From NCBI GenBank assembly GCA_038496445.1, contig JALMLS010000039.1, positions 1 to 64,000 on the forward strand: DNA of 64,000 bases. The letters run 5' to 3'. The position numbers and the translations under genes are program-made. Position 1 is the stretch's first letter. Every line of letters begins with the position of its first letter. The stretch is from Trichosphaerium sp. ATCC 40318. Its lineage: Eukaryota > Discosea > Flabellinia > Trichosidae. Below, piece after piece: positions 35,502 to 46,071 of this stretch. Under the pieces are notes generated by a model. It did no database searches. It worked only from the letters and a program-made list of their open reading frames with translations, and was not told the origin of the DNA.

Positions 35502-38322
35502 ATTCCCGATTTCCGAAATCAGTGTACCTCCCTGGAAATTGATCTACCCCTACCTGAGATTGATAACATCAAAAAAGTAATTAGACTAAACTAGTCACTC
35601 AAAACGGATATTGGTCATCAATCAATTTATTGCGGCCTACTGTGAATATTGGCTGTATTTGAATATTCATAGTATTCATTCATAACGGAAGGGCAGTAGG
35701 ATTAATATCATTAAACACTCTGGTAGAATTATCAAGCCACTTTCGTTCTGTCAAATGTATCTGTTTATGGCCTAGTTTACAATTTTTAGTTGCTGCACGT
35801 GTTGAACTTGCGTTTTCTCTTTTTTTTAATTTTAATTTTTGTTTTGCTTTTTACTAGATGCTCGTGAGAGGTCTATCGTGCGTAGGAGATGGGTTTCTGA
35901 GGCTTTTTGAGCTGTTTTGATGAAATCTTACTTGTTATTATTTTTCGAGACTTTTCACGTGTTTTGTAGGCATCAGTTGTACATTGGCAATATTATCTGG
36001 ACTTGTTAAAAATCAAATTTGGTCATGAGGCACATTGGTATGTAGTACCTACACCGAAATGAACGAATAACCGTTGTAAATTGAAACAAGTTGGTCAGTG
36101 ACTGTAATTGACTTCACATACCATAAAAGAGTCAAACGCATCACGTGAAGCGATTTCTGCGTTCTTTAATAATATTTACAACAAATGGGAAATTTTACAC
36201 AAAGGTATACCGGAGAGAAAACGTTTAGCGATGGCAGCAAATATGTAGGCGAATTTATTTACGGCAAATCTGATGGCATAGGAGAATATACATGGCCAAG
36301 TGGAACGAAGTATGTTGGCGAATTTAGAGATGGCAAACGTAATGGCAAAGGAGAATATACATGGCCAAATGGAAACAAGTATGTTGGCGAATTTAAAGAT
36401 GACAAAGTACATGGCAAAGGAGAGAAGACATGGCCAAGTGGAACGAAGTATGTTGGCGAATTTAAAGATGGCAAATCTGATGGCAAAGGAGAATATACAT
36501 GGCCAAGTGGAACATATGTTGGCGAATTTAAAGATGACAAATTTAATGGCAAAGGAGAGAATACATGGCCAGATGGAACGAAGTATGTTGGCGAATTTAA
36601 AGATGACAAAGTACATGGCAAAGGAGAATATACATGGCCAAATGGAAATAAGTATGTTGGTGAATTTAAAGATGACAAACGTAATGGCAAAGGAGAATAC
36701 ACATGGCCAAATGGAACAAAGTATGTTGGCGAATTTAGAGATGGCAAACGTAATGGCAAAGGAGAACATATATGGCCAGATGGAACGAAGTATGTTGGTG
36801 AACTTAAAGATGACAAATTTAATGGCAAAGGAGAGAAGACATGGCCAGATGGAACAAAATACAAAGGTGAATTTAAAGACGACAGATACATCTCTGGATG
36901 TGTTTATTTTGTTGATGGTACAATGTGCGATGCTAAGTGGATATCAAATAAGCCTGTTTCAGATTGCAAATTAACATTCCCTGGTGAGAAAACAATAGAA
37001 GCGAAATGGATAATGGAACAAAAAAAGTTGATCACATTTCTTGATGAGTACCAACTAACTATCACCCCCAAAATGCATGCTATCTCATACATTGGTAAAA
37101 ATAAGTCAATATCACCATCCACATGGACATGCGATCAGGTATTATATGTACTCAACAGGATTGAACCTCAGCTCGTTGATATACTAGCACCACAAAAATT
37201 GAGGTACACATTAGTATTTTTATCTGCCGTTTCATAACAGCATACCTGACATTTTGTAGTGGTTGTGACTTTTTGGCTCTTGATAAAACAACGCCCATCT
37301 TGCTTAAAGTACCCTTAGGGTATGCAAACAAAATTCTACAGTACATCGAGGACCTGAAACAAGGCACTAAAACAAACACCTAACACTATGTTAATAATTA
37401 CAAATAGGTGCATCTAGTCATCAGTCAACACTGTTGGAACAAGGTAGGCACTCATTCATATGTAATCGTATATTTACTGTGATCATAGTATCTAAAAACT
37501 CAAAAGAGTTTACAGACTTGGTGAAAGAAGTTAAGGTAGCGACAAACAATCAAATTACTGTTTACAACCCACCACACCTATCTAAACCGCTCATATTCAT
37601 CCTTGTTGGTGCTCGCCGTATTCATAACTCTAAACTCAGGTATTTTACAAAAGGTGTTTTGTGTCTAAACATTAATCTAGAGATGCGTATGAAGAAAAGA
37701 AGCAACAATTACATGGAGATAGTAAAGAGTTCATTGGATTTCATGGAACTTCACCATCAAACTTGGAGAGTATTTGCAAGTACGATTCCATCTGATAGAT
37801 CTTTTCAACATGTGCACTAACTGTGGTGTATAGAAGCGGTCTACTTCCTATTGGTCATAGTGAAAACAACAGTACTACTGCGACTGACAGTGGTGCGTGG
37901 AAGTTTTTACTTTTGTTTCAACTAAAAACTATTAAAAACAGGATGGTTTGGGGATGGTACAAAGGGAATCTATGTATCACGATATGTGGACTACTGTCTT
38001 AAATACTCTCGACCAAATGGATTACTCACGCCTATGAGATCAGGTGACACTGTTAAAGTGCTCATGTTTCGTGTACTTCCAGGCAAAACCAACCTTGTCA
38101 ACAAAGTATGTAAACCACTTTTTTGGTCATTGTTTGATTGTTTACTTAGAAAACACCTGGACTGCAACCTACTCCTGGATACGATAGTAACAGCTCCCCT
38201 CGATACATGGAATGGTTCTTATACTCTTCCAACCAGGTGTTGCCTGTTTATGAGCTTGAGATACGTGCTATGTACAACGACCGCACAGTACAAGATGATC
38301 AATGATTTCTTGTACAAACCTT
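35502..38322 (+). repeat. Left arm of a large inverted duplication
   Basis: This arm matches 46072-48809 read on the other strand. Homology begins at TTCCCGATTTCCGAAATC and ends just past the MORN-SAM-ART stop codon at TTGTACAAAC. Both upstream sequence and all introns are shared, so whole-segment duplication is the cause. Small internal differences include a CCTACTG...CAGTAGG block (35636-35700) that is longer in the other arm (48546-48651). Confidence 0.8.
36185..38305 (+). CDS. MORN-SAM-ART protein, copy 1 (PARP-like ADP-ribosyltransferase)
   Basis: Eight exons: 36185-37203, 37260-37363, 37408-37443, 37489-37639, 37681-37779, 37834-37892, 37942-38105 and 38150-38305. Exon 1 has ten 23-residue MORN units (TWPNGTKYVGEFKDGK type), then a linker. 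A SAM-like domain runs from STWTCDQVLYVLNRI across the first intron to LGYANKILQYIEDLK. The C-terminal part is a PARP-type ART fold: VGARRIHNSKLRDAYEEKK, FIGFHGTSPSNLESICKSG, GWFGDGTKGIYVSRYVDY and SSPRYMEWFLYSSNQVLPVY. His (HGT), Tyr (GIY) and Glu (MEW) would form the H-Y-E triad. The intron at 37364 needs a GC donor (CAAG|GCACTAA). MORN repeats often bind membranes or proteins; SAM domains often polymerise. The layout is like tankyrase with MORN in place of ankyrin repeats. Confidence 0.8.
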
Positions 38323-38891
38323 GATTTTTTTGGTTCATTTTTTGACTTGTCATACAAAGAGCCCAATACATTACACACGAATAGTTGGTTTCTAAAGTAG
38401 ATACTATTCTATTGTATGATTACTTATGCAATAGCTTTCTTTAATACATATCCATACAATAAACTACGTTCTAAGAGAAAACAAATACTTTCTGGTTTTA
38501 GAAAATGTGACTTACTCCTTTATGTTATGTTGATCGTCAATTAGTATTGAAAACCCAAAAAAATTGTTGCGTGCCAAAGAGCACCCTAAGTTTTGGGAAG
38601 CGGTTTACTGTAACAAGATTCACATACCTCCTATGTGCGTGATTTGCTAGGAAATTTGAAAGATACGGAATTAGTGTTTTTCGGCAGTGTTGAAGCAAGG
38701 CTAAGACCGTCCTTTGTTCGATATCACTTGGGATAACGTCCACACACAATAGAACCGTAAACCTTATTTTGCATTCTCTTTACATTATGTAACTATTCAA
38801 CTAATGGAAGCTTAACAACAGTGTTCCTAATTTGGCAAATGAAGAACAAAAATGTACTTTTATTTACCATATCAGTAAACCATAAACAAGC
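38306..38891. other. Intergenic, no gene seen
   Basis: The 3' flank just after copy 1 (to about 38360) resembles the flank of the third MORN-SAM-ART copy near 49880-49945. A 70-codon minus frame at 38537-38749 has no recognisable features. Confidence 0.45.
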
Positions 38892-39287
38892 ATGGCAACA
38901 TCTCTCTACGCCATTCTTCTTGTTGTTTCTTTGACTGTAATTGCAGCATACCGTGATAGAACAGACAGAGTTGTCGCTGTATGTGCAAAAACATACAAAG
39001 GAAAAACATTTGCTGGGGTAGAGGCTTACAGTGATACTTATGATACTGAGTGCATTTATACACAAAGAATGCGCACAACAGAGCGTAAATATCTGCAAGT
39101 ATATTTACCTCGTAGGTATGAGTGGTCAGGAAGACTTCGTTCCTTCAGCTTTGTTGACAGATCTCAATGGAAAGTTTGGCGTAAACAAAGACGTTATGAC
39201 CAATCATTTGGAGGCTCTTATACACACCAGATATGTAGAAGTACTAATCCAGTAGATTGTGCTGTTTCAGTTACATATGGGTATTAG
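38892..39287 (+). CDS. Small secreted cysteine-containing protein
   Basis: Intronless 131-aa frame. It begins with a clear signal peptide (MATSLYAILLVVSLTVIAAY), so it should be secreted. The mature part is basic and rich in Arg, Tyr and Ser, with four cysteines (VVAVCAKTY, DTECIYT, HQICRST, VDCAVS) that could form two disulfides. I do not recognise the family. It lies in the spacer between the inverted arms, upstream of LRR-5. Being a single exon is unusual here. Confidence 0.7.
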   Translation: MATSLYAILLVVSLTVIAAYRDRTDRVVAVCAKTYKGKTFAGVEAYSDTYDTECIYTQRMRTTERKYLQVYLPRRYEWSGRLRSFSFVDRSQWKVWRKQRRYDQSFGGSYTHQICRSTNPVDCAVSVTYGY

Positions 39288-39682
39288 TTGAAATAACCTA
39301 CTGTTGAATGTATGAATAAAATCATCGTTGATAAATGTGTTTGAACTTTACTATGAAAACGAAGTTACCTTCACGAGAACCTGATCTGTTTCGAAAACTT
39401 GTTGCCAAGTTTAAGCTAAGAATCTTTGTTGTTTGCTACTGAACCGGTAAACTTAGTCCCATGTCTGATGTACATTCATATGTTAGCTTCTTTTAAAGTA
39501 CACAGTTAAGTCCGAGAGGACACTTTAAAACCAAAGCTAGATATGTTGTATTACTCAACAACATACATGAAACGGTGCTTGGGTGTATCTACAGTAACCA
39601 CTTGCGGTATTCGCTTTTAATAATTGTGTCATTTCACAACTTAAGTTGTATTTAATTTAGGCCCAAAGTCCTCACGCAATCA
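39288..39682. other. Intergenic upstream of LRR-5
   Basis: No gene seen. The ATTTCAACGTGATTCG motif found upstream of LRR-2 to LRR-4 is absent here. Confidence 0.45.
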
Positions 39683-42600
39683 ATGTCGCTTGTGAGACTC
39701 TTTATTGTATTGGCTCTGTTTCTTGGGATACTCACAACGTCGTATGCTCAAACTGATTTTGTAACGGCATTGAGAAAAGCGCACTCAAACGACACTTCAT
39801 TCCACGTGCGTTCAAAAATGCTATTGCTATTATTATCGTATCAGTTATTTTTTCTTTCAAATCTTATTACCCAATCCATTATTATTTACCCATTTCAGCC
39901 CTGTAACTACACTGGCATTACATGTGATGGAAATAACTCAATTTTGGAAGTGTACATAGCCCACAATCTTATTACAATGTTAATCGGATAAATCGCAGGA
40001 GGATAGAAAAGGACATCGAGTTGAAGTTATCTGATGACGCGTTTGATGCTCTGGACAACCTCACTGTTTTGTACGAAATTGATAATTCCATTTCGCATTA
40101 GATTTACAATACTTGTAGATACCTCTATAGCAATGCGATTTCTTGGCGGCTTACGTTGAACCCCGGCAAGCTAACGAAGCTGTTACATTTGTAAGTCATA
40201 AAATTAACCAATGTAAGTTTGTGCTACTTAACGCATGTTCACAGGTTCCTCCGTGGGACGGCAATGTCAGTTGTCGTGGGTCAGTCTGTTTGTGGCTTGA
40301 AGTTACTTCAAAAATTGTACGATTAAAAAAAACATTGACCATCACGTGATCATACAGCCACAATTGTTAAATTGTGGTTTTTTAATTTGATAATTTATTG
40401 TTATTTAAAGGACACTGCTAGAAGTACAACTAACGGGAAAGATTCCTGATTGTATTGGTGATTTAGCCGACTTGGAACACATGTGCGTTCTTTGTACTAC
40501 ATAGAGATTCAATGGCTAACAACAAAAAAAAGACAAATAGGAAGACCTCGTCTTCAAACTGGCAAGTTAACCTTTTAAGCGAAGCCTTTTGGTCGTTCGA
40601 CTATTTTTTTTCCTGTACGAGCTGTTCATGTATCTAAAAAATCATCTATAGGCATCACAGGGACATTTCCACAAGCTGTGCTTCAGTTAAAAAAATTAAA
40701 GTTGTTGTGAGTGACATGACCATTCTTACTTTTTTCTAATTTTCTTGTACTTATGTCGCTTGTAGATCACTAAGAAATAACAATTTATCGGGAACTGTTC
40801 CTTCTAATTTATTTATAAAACTACCTCAACTTGAAACTCTGTAAGTACATAACTAACCTTAGTCAGCAAACTCATTTTTTACTTAAAGCAACCTTTCTTT
40901 AAATAAAATAAGTGGACATATTCCAGATGTACCTCCTGAATCTTCTCTGCGCTCACTGTATGGATTTCAGTTGGTTTTTAAATCTAAGCTTCTACACTCA
41001 AGCAATATAGATTTCACCTCAATGAGCGGGAAAATACCTGAACAGATATACATCAATGGTTTAAAACGCTTGTATGTCGCCTTAAAAGAATCCATCACTT
41101 TCACCATCTCACACTTGTTTGTTTCTCAAGGGAAATAACTGGGTTAATAGAATTATCAAACGACTTGGATGTATCACGCATTATTCCGCCAGCATTTGAA
41201 CACATAACTGCGTTGTACGTGCGCAAACTTTTCTTCGAAATTTAAGAAACTGAATTGAAAGCTTTAGTTGTAGTTGTATTGAACTTGTATTTAGGAGTTT
41301 TGGATCAGAGAGTTCTAGTAAACCTTTGGGAAAGATACCTGAACACTTTTTTAATTTCACTGCTCTAATACGTCTGTATGGATACTTCTTACTTAAAAAC
41401 CCTAGCTTGCCTTTCGGCTTTTTACAACTGACAATTTTTAGCGGTTTAATTAATTGTGAGTTAGAGGGAACTATACCTGATCTTCGCCACTTCCCAAACT
41501 TAAACTATTTGTACGCCATATTAGGTTCATACAAGAGAGCCATCATAACTGTTTTTGTAGGCATCTTTCGAATAATAAGCTGACAGGTACTATTCCTGAG
41601 TGGATATTCAAGCTATCCACTGCGTATGTATAAATGGTTTTCACGTGATTTTCTTAACTTGGTACTAAAGGGAATTATCGAATAATGCGTTATCTGGAAG
41701 CTTACCTCAGGTAAAAGATGATTCATACGACAGATATCAGTTGTAAGTTCCCAACCCTCAACCAAAAGTTTATTGTAACCATTAATCGCTGTAGAGCTCT
41801 AAGCGGAAATAATCTTTCCGGAAACCTCCCTCCAATAATTGCCAGTTACACTGTGTTGTATGTGTACTTATTGTAATGATGACGTGTAATTCATTGCTAG
41901 GAATTTGGCTAGTAATAGCTTCTCAGGAGGACTGCAGTATCTTAAACAAGCTAAAGCTAACACCTTGTAAGCCTATCTCGTTTGTTATTCTACTTGGTTC
42001 TTTTAATTTTGAACTACCTCTAGGTCTCTCTCAGATAACAATTTCACTGGATCCATTCCGGAGTTTAACAAGCAGATAAGATATTTTACAATGTAAGTGC
42101 ATTATGTTTATTAGTACTAATATTCAATCGCAGAAATTTGTCAGGAAACAAGTTTAGCGGATCTATAACACCGGAGGTGTTGAATCTTAACGTTGAAAAG
42201 TTGCTGCTGAATGGTAATTCATTGTCAGGAAACCTTCCTGAGGACGTTGATGTATCTCATATCACCCAATTGTACACGTATCTTTTTGATTTTGAAAAAA
42301 CTAACGCATTTTATCTGTCATAGAAACTTAGCTGATAATGAACTATATGGACCTCTACCGGTTTACTTAAAGGATATAACACAACTGCAAGTATGCTTTT
42401 AACCTAAAACAACACTTATTATTACTATTAGAGGGATCTTAAACAATAGATTCTGGTGCCCTTCTTCTGCTTTTGCAGTTCAGAAATGGTAAGCTCAATA
42501 TTATTGACGCTTCACTATAACACTCGATCAATAACACGGGATAGTGCTGACCTCGACGCGTTTGGTAATAATTACTTTTGCGATGAGTCAGGAATGTCTT

Positions 42601-43172
42601 GTGAAACATTAGGAAGCCTCAATTGCCCTGGAATATGTAGAAGCCTTCCTATTAAAATTAAAGGCAGTTACACACTACCAAAGGATGCGAAAATAGACAG
42701 CCCAACAGTGATTCAAGGCAATCTAACTATTACTCATCAAACGACAATAACCCTTCCATCTGACTTTAAAGAAAACGATGTAATGTTGACAGTTGAAGGT
42801 GACTTACAAGCCCCATTTGTTTTGTTATGAATTTCTTGTTTTATTCTTACTTTAGGTTGTTTAACGCTTTCTGAAACCAGCGGGATAGCTGTTGCTCTAC
42901 CTCACCGACGGTTTTCTGTAATTAACCTTGTCAAATCTAATTGTGTTGTTGGTGAAGTGAACAACATCAGGACTTCAACAAACAATGTCCAAGACTGCTA
43001 TTATGACTTTGCAAAAAAAACTAAAACAGGGTATGTTTGTTTGTCATACGTCTTCTTTCACGTGCTTACAATATCTCCAAGAATACTAATGCATATCACT
43101 GACAAATGCTCTGGACAACAGATCACCATTTTTAGTTTAATTTTGTTGATAATTAGTTTAGTATTGTACTAG
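39683..43172 (+). CDS. Secreted or surface-anchored LRR protein (LRR-5)
   Basis: Same family as LRR-1 to LRR-4 but set apart from the tandem array. Exon 1 (39683-39805) gives a signal peptide ending SYAQ and TDFVTALRKAHSNDTSFH; the next exon gives PCNYTGITCDG. LRR exons include NNLSGTVPSNLF, MSGKIPEQIYING, CELEGTIPDLRHF and NKFSGSITPEVL. The Cys cluster is NYFCDESGMSCETLGSLNC, followed by VIQGNLTITHQTTITLP and the Cys-containing module, and the frame ends in a hydrophobic tail (LILLIISLVLY, TAG 43170-43172). It reads intact. In the position of the microexon of its paralogues it has a longer exon starting at GTTCCTCCGTGG near 40245. Confidence 0.78.
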
Positions 43173-43607
43173 CATCAATAGGGCACGTAGCATACTTTGT
43201 AAATAAACAGGTTTTTTTGGTTAGCTCCGTATCCTATCTCTTGGTTTGACCTCTTGGTCAGGAATCCTGAGATACTTCCATCCATTATATGTTACATATG
43301 ATTTTATGACGTTGGTGGGAGTACACACTATAAAGTTAGCAAGGCTGAACGCTATATGTATTCCCACAAACACCAATCTTTCAGTTTCTATAAAGTTGTA
43401 TTTTAAACTTAATCAGGTTTTTGGTTCAACACCAAATAACAGTTTAAGATGTGTTATACTTGAGGTGGTTGCGTGTCTTTTAGTGTAACAAGTTTCCTCA
43501 GGATGCGATATTATAAGTATGGTCATCAGAAAGCATAAAAAGCAGAAAAATCGGTTATCTTTTTCTGTAGTGAAAGTCAACAGAAAAGTCAAAACTATAA
43601 TCGCATT
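43173..43607. other. Intergenic, no gene seen
   Basis: 3' region of LRR-5 and 5' region of the carboxypeptidase gene; open frames here are short and featureless. Confidence 0.45.
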
Positions 43608-45703
43608 ATGATCAAGGGAGCAGCGTTAGTAGTTTTATTGTTCCTCGTTAGTGTTCTAGCAGAGCGAGATGGCAGATGTATCCTTTTTTATTCCCTTCTA
43701 ACACCTAACTGAAGCCTAACGGTTCACGACCGCTAAACTCGTTTCTTCCTTGACGCACGAACAAGATTATAGGATAAATATTCCTTCTAGCAGGATTTCA
43801 GAGCTTCCACCGCAGAGCCAAGATTTCTTCGTACAACTCCGTGGAGAAGATCACGTGGAGGCATATGCTGACGATGCACATGTTTTGCAGTTGATTAAAC
43901 AAGGTTTCACCCTTGAAAACGTTACAGAGGTAGAGGTAAAGTACATTTTTATTTTTTAATCTTGTAGCCGTCACGTGATTAATTTAACTGTTTTTTAAAG
44001 GATCATAAAAGAATGAAGCGACAATCGTGGCCTTCAAATGATGATATGTATAACAGAATGCAGACACTTGCTACTAACTACCCGCACCTTACAAACTTGT
44101 TTTCAATAGGTAATTTGAAGTAACTTGTTTTATTTTTTTTCGATTGTGACATCAACCACGTTTTAAATAATCTCTTACTAATATTTCGTATCGCATTTGA
44201 CCACTGTTTTAGGCAAGAGTGTATCTGGCGTAGAATTGATGGTATTAGAAATTTCTAACAACGTACGCAAGAATCCGTTAAGAAATACTTCAATGTCGTT
44301 TTGGTTAACTCATACTTTAGCCTGGTGACCGCACAGAGAACAAACCTGATTTCAAATACATTGCAAACATGCACGGTAAGTAATAAAAGCTTATAGTTTT
44401 ACTAACAATTGCATAGGAGATGAAGTAGTCGGCCGCGAGCTTTGCATGAAATTTATGGAACTCGTCCTTACAAATTATGGAACAGACCCTGCTATTACAC
44501 GTTTAGTTACAGACACTCACATGTTTATCATGCCTACAATGAACCCAGATGGTACGTATATTTTAATTATTATTCTTTAGACACTATACACTGACGGACG
44601 GCGTAGGATTCGCTAGAGGAAGACGCGCAAATAATAACGGTTATGATTTGAACAGAAATTTTCCTGATCAATTCCGTGACCCTAATAACTCTCCAAATGG
44701 AAGACAACCAGAAACACAAGCGATTATGAACTGGATCCAAGATCCACAATACAAGTTCGCTCTTTCTGCAAACTTTCACGGCACGTGATAAAAAGTTTCT
44801 TTCGAAGTTTTTTTTTTTGCTAATACTGTTCTCAAGGTGGTGCTTTGGTAGCTAATTATGCTTATGATTGCAACGCTCAAGGACAGAGTGGCCGTTATAC
44901 TCCTACTCCAGATGACGATTTATTTGTAAAGATATCAACAGTGTACTCAATACTGAATCCACCTATGTATCGTAGCACTTCTTTCAAGGATGGCATAACA
45001 AACGGCGCAGCATGGTAAGAAAAAAAACTTGAAAACACTGTTAATCACGTGATTTTTTTTTTCTTTTTTTTTCAGCGTCACGTGACTGTTTTTGTAAAGG
45101 TATTGCTTGTTCGGTGGTATGCAAGATTGGAACTATGTTTATGAAGACTGTTTTGAGATCACATTGGAAGTATCAAACAGTAAAACACCTCCATACTCAC
45201 AAATCGAAACATTCTGGTAAAGACTCTTTTCGCATGAACTTACTCTTACTTGTTTCTCTTTAATTTGTTTCTTAGGAACGAAAACAGAGACTCAATGGTC
45301 GCTTACGCTTCTGAAATTTTCACTGCTATCCAAGGAACTGTTTTCAAAAGTACAAAAAAAACTCGGAGAGTTTCCGTAATTTGTTTTGATTTTTGTATCA
45401 TGTGCGTTTAGTTCTGACGACTATTTATAGCTGGCACAAGGACAGTACCAGAAGGAGCTAAAATTGAGATTGTAGGAAACCCAAAGCACATGAAAATACA
45501 CAAGGTACGCGAACAAGAGACAAAGCAAACTTGCAATAAAACTGACTAATTTTTCTTCAAAGAATGGCATGTTCTATCGTATGGTACTACCTGGTGAGTA
45601 CAAAATTAAGGCAACAGCCAACGGATGCGAGTCTAAAGAAGTGCATGTCACTGTCGCTGGACAAATGGTTGCAAAGCACCAATTCGAACTTAGCTGTGTT
45701 TAA
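43608..45703 (+). CDS. Secreted M14 zinc carboxypeptidase, N/E (regulatory) subfamily
   Basis: Removes C-terminal residues, typically Lys/Arg, from peptides. ATG 43608 starts a signal peptide ([19 protein letters not shown]). After a pro-like segment ([18 protein letters not shown]) the catalytic domain shows the zinc site [12 protein letters not shown] (His and Glu), [13 protein letters not shown], the third zinc ligand in [13 protein letters not shown], and the catalytic Glu in [12 protein letters not shown] transthyretin-like C-terminal domain follows ([35 protein letters not shown]) and ends FELSCV then TAA. This two-domain form is typical of carboxypeptidases D/E/M/N. All catalytic residues seem present. 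About ten exons. Confidence 0.9.
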
Positions 45704-46071
45704 AAAAACAATAAAACGAAGCAAGTTTTCTCAAGACTTAAGGTATCATTCAGTGTTTATCGCGCTTCCCCGCCCGTTTGTAAGCAACCGTAGATTTGGA
45801 GGAGAGAACCTGGCTCTTCACAGCTTCGATCTTACTTTATTAACGGGAGTAGCACCCTTGTGCATTCAAATAAAACTAAACAACTTTTAGGATTCGCTAC
45901 TTTCTGAAAGTTGTTTTCGTTAAATCCTAGTTACCTAAACAACTATACCTCGCTTATCAAACGCCAGTAAAATACGATTTCTAGTGTCATTATTCATACA
46001 AAAGGTAGGACTTATTTATTCTATTTATTCTATTTATGTCGCAAAGATACAGAAATGTCACCTACATATTA

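Noticed and set aside
35636-35700. Small block with CCTACTG and CAGTAGG ends as a possible MITE
   Set aside because: The inverted ends are only 7 bp, no target duplication is visible, and the copies lie within duplicated arms.
36176-36974. Long open frames in other frames and on the opposite strand over the MORN repeats (also at 47419-47999 and 51276-51961)
   Set aside because: They come from the 69-nt repeat unit, which lacks stops in several frames. Only the frame with MORN motifs has a recognisable domain and joins the downstream exons.
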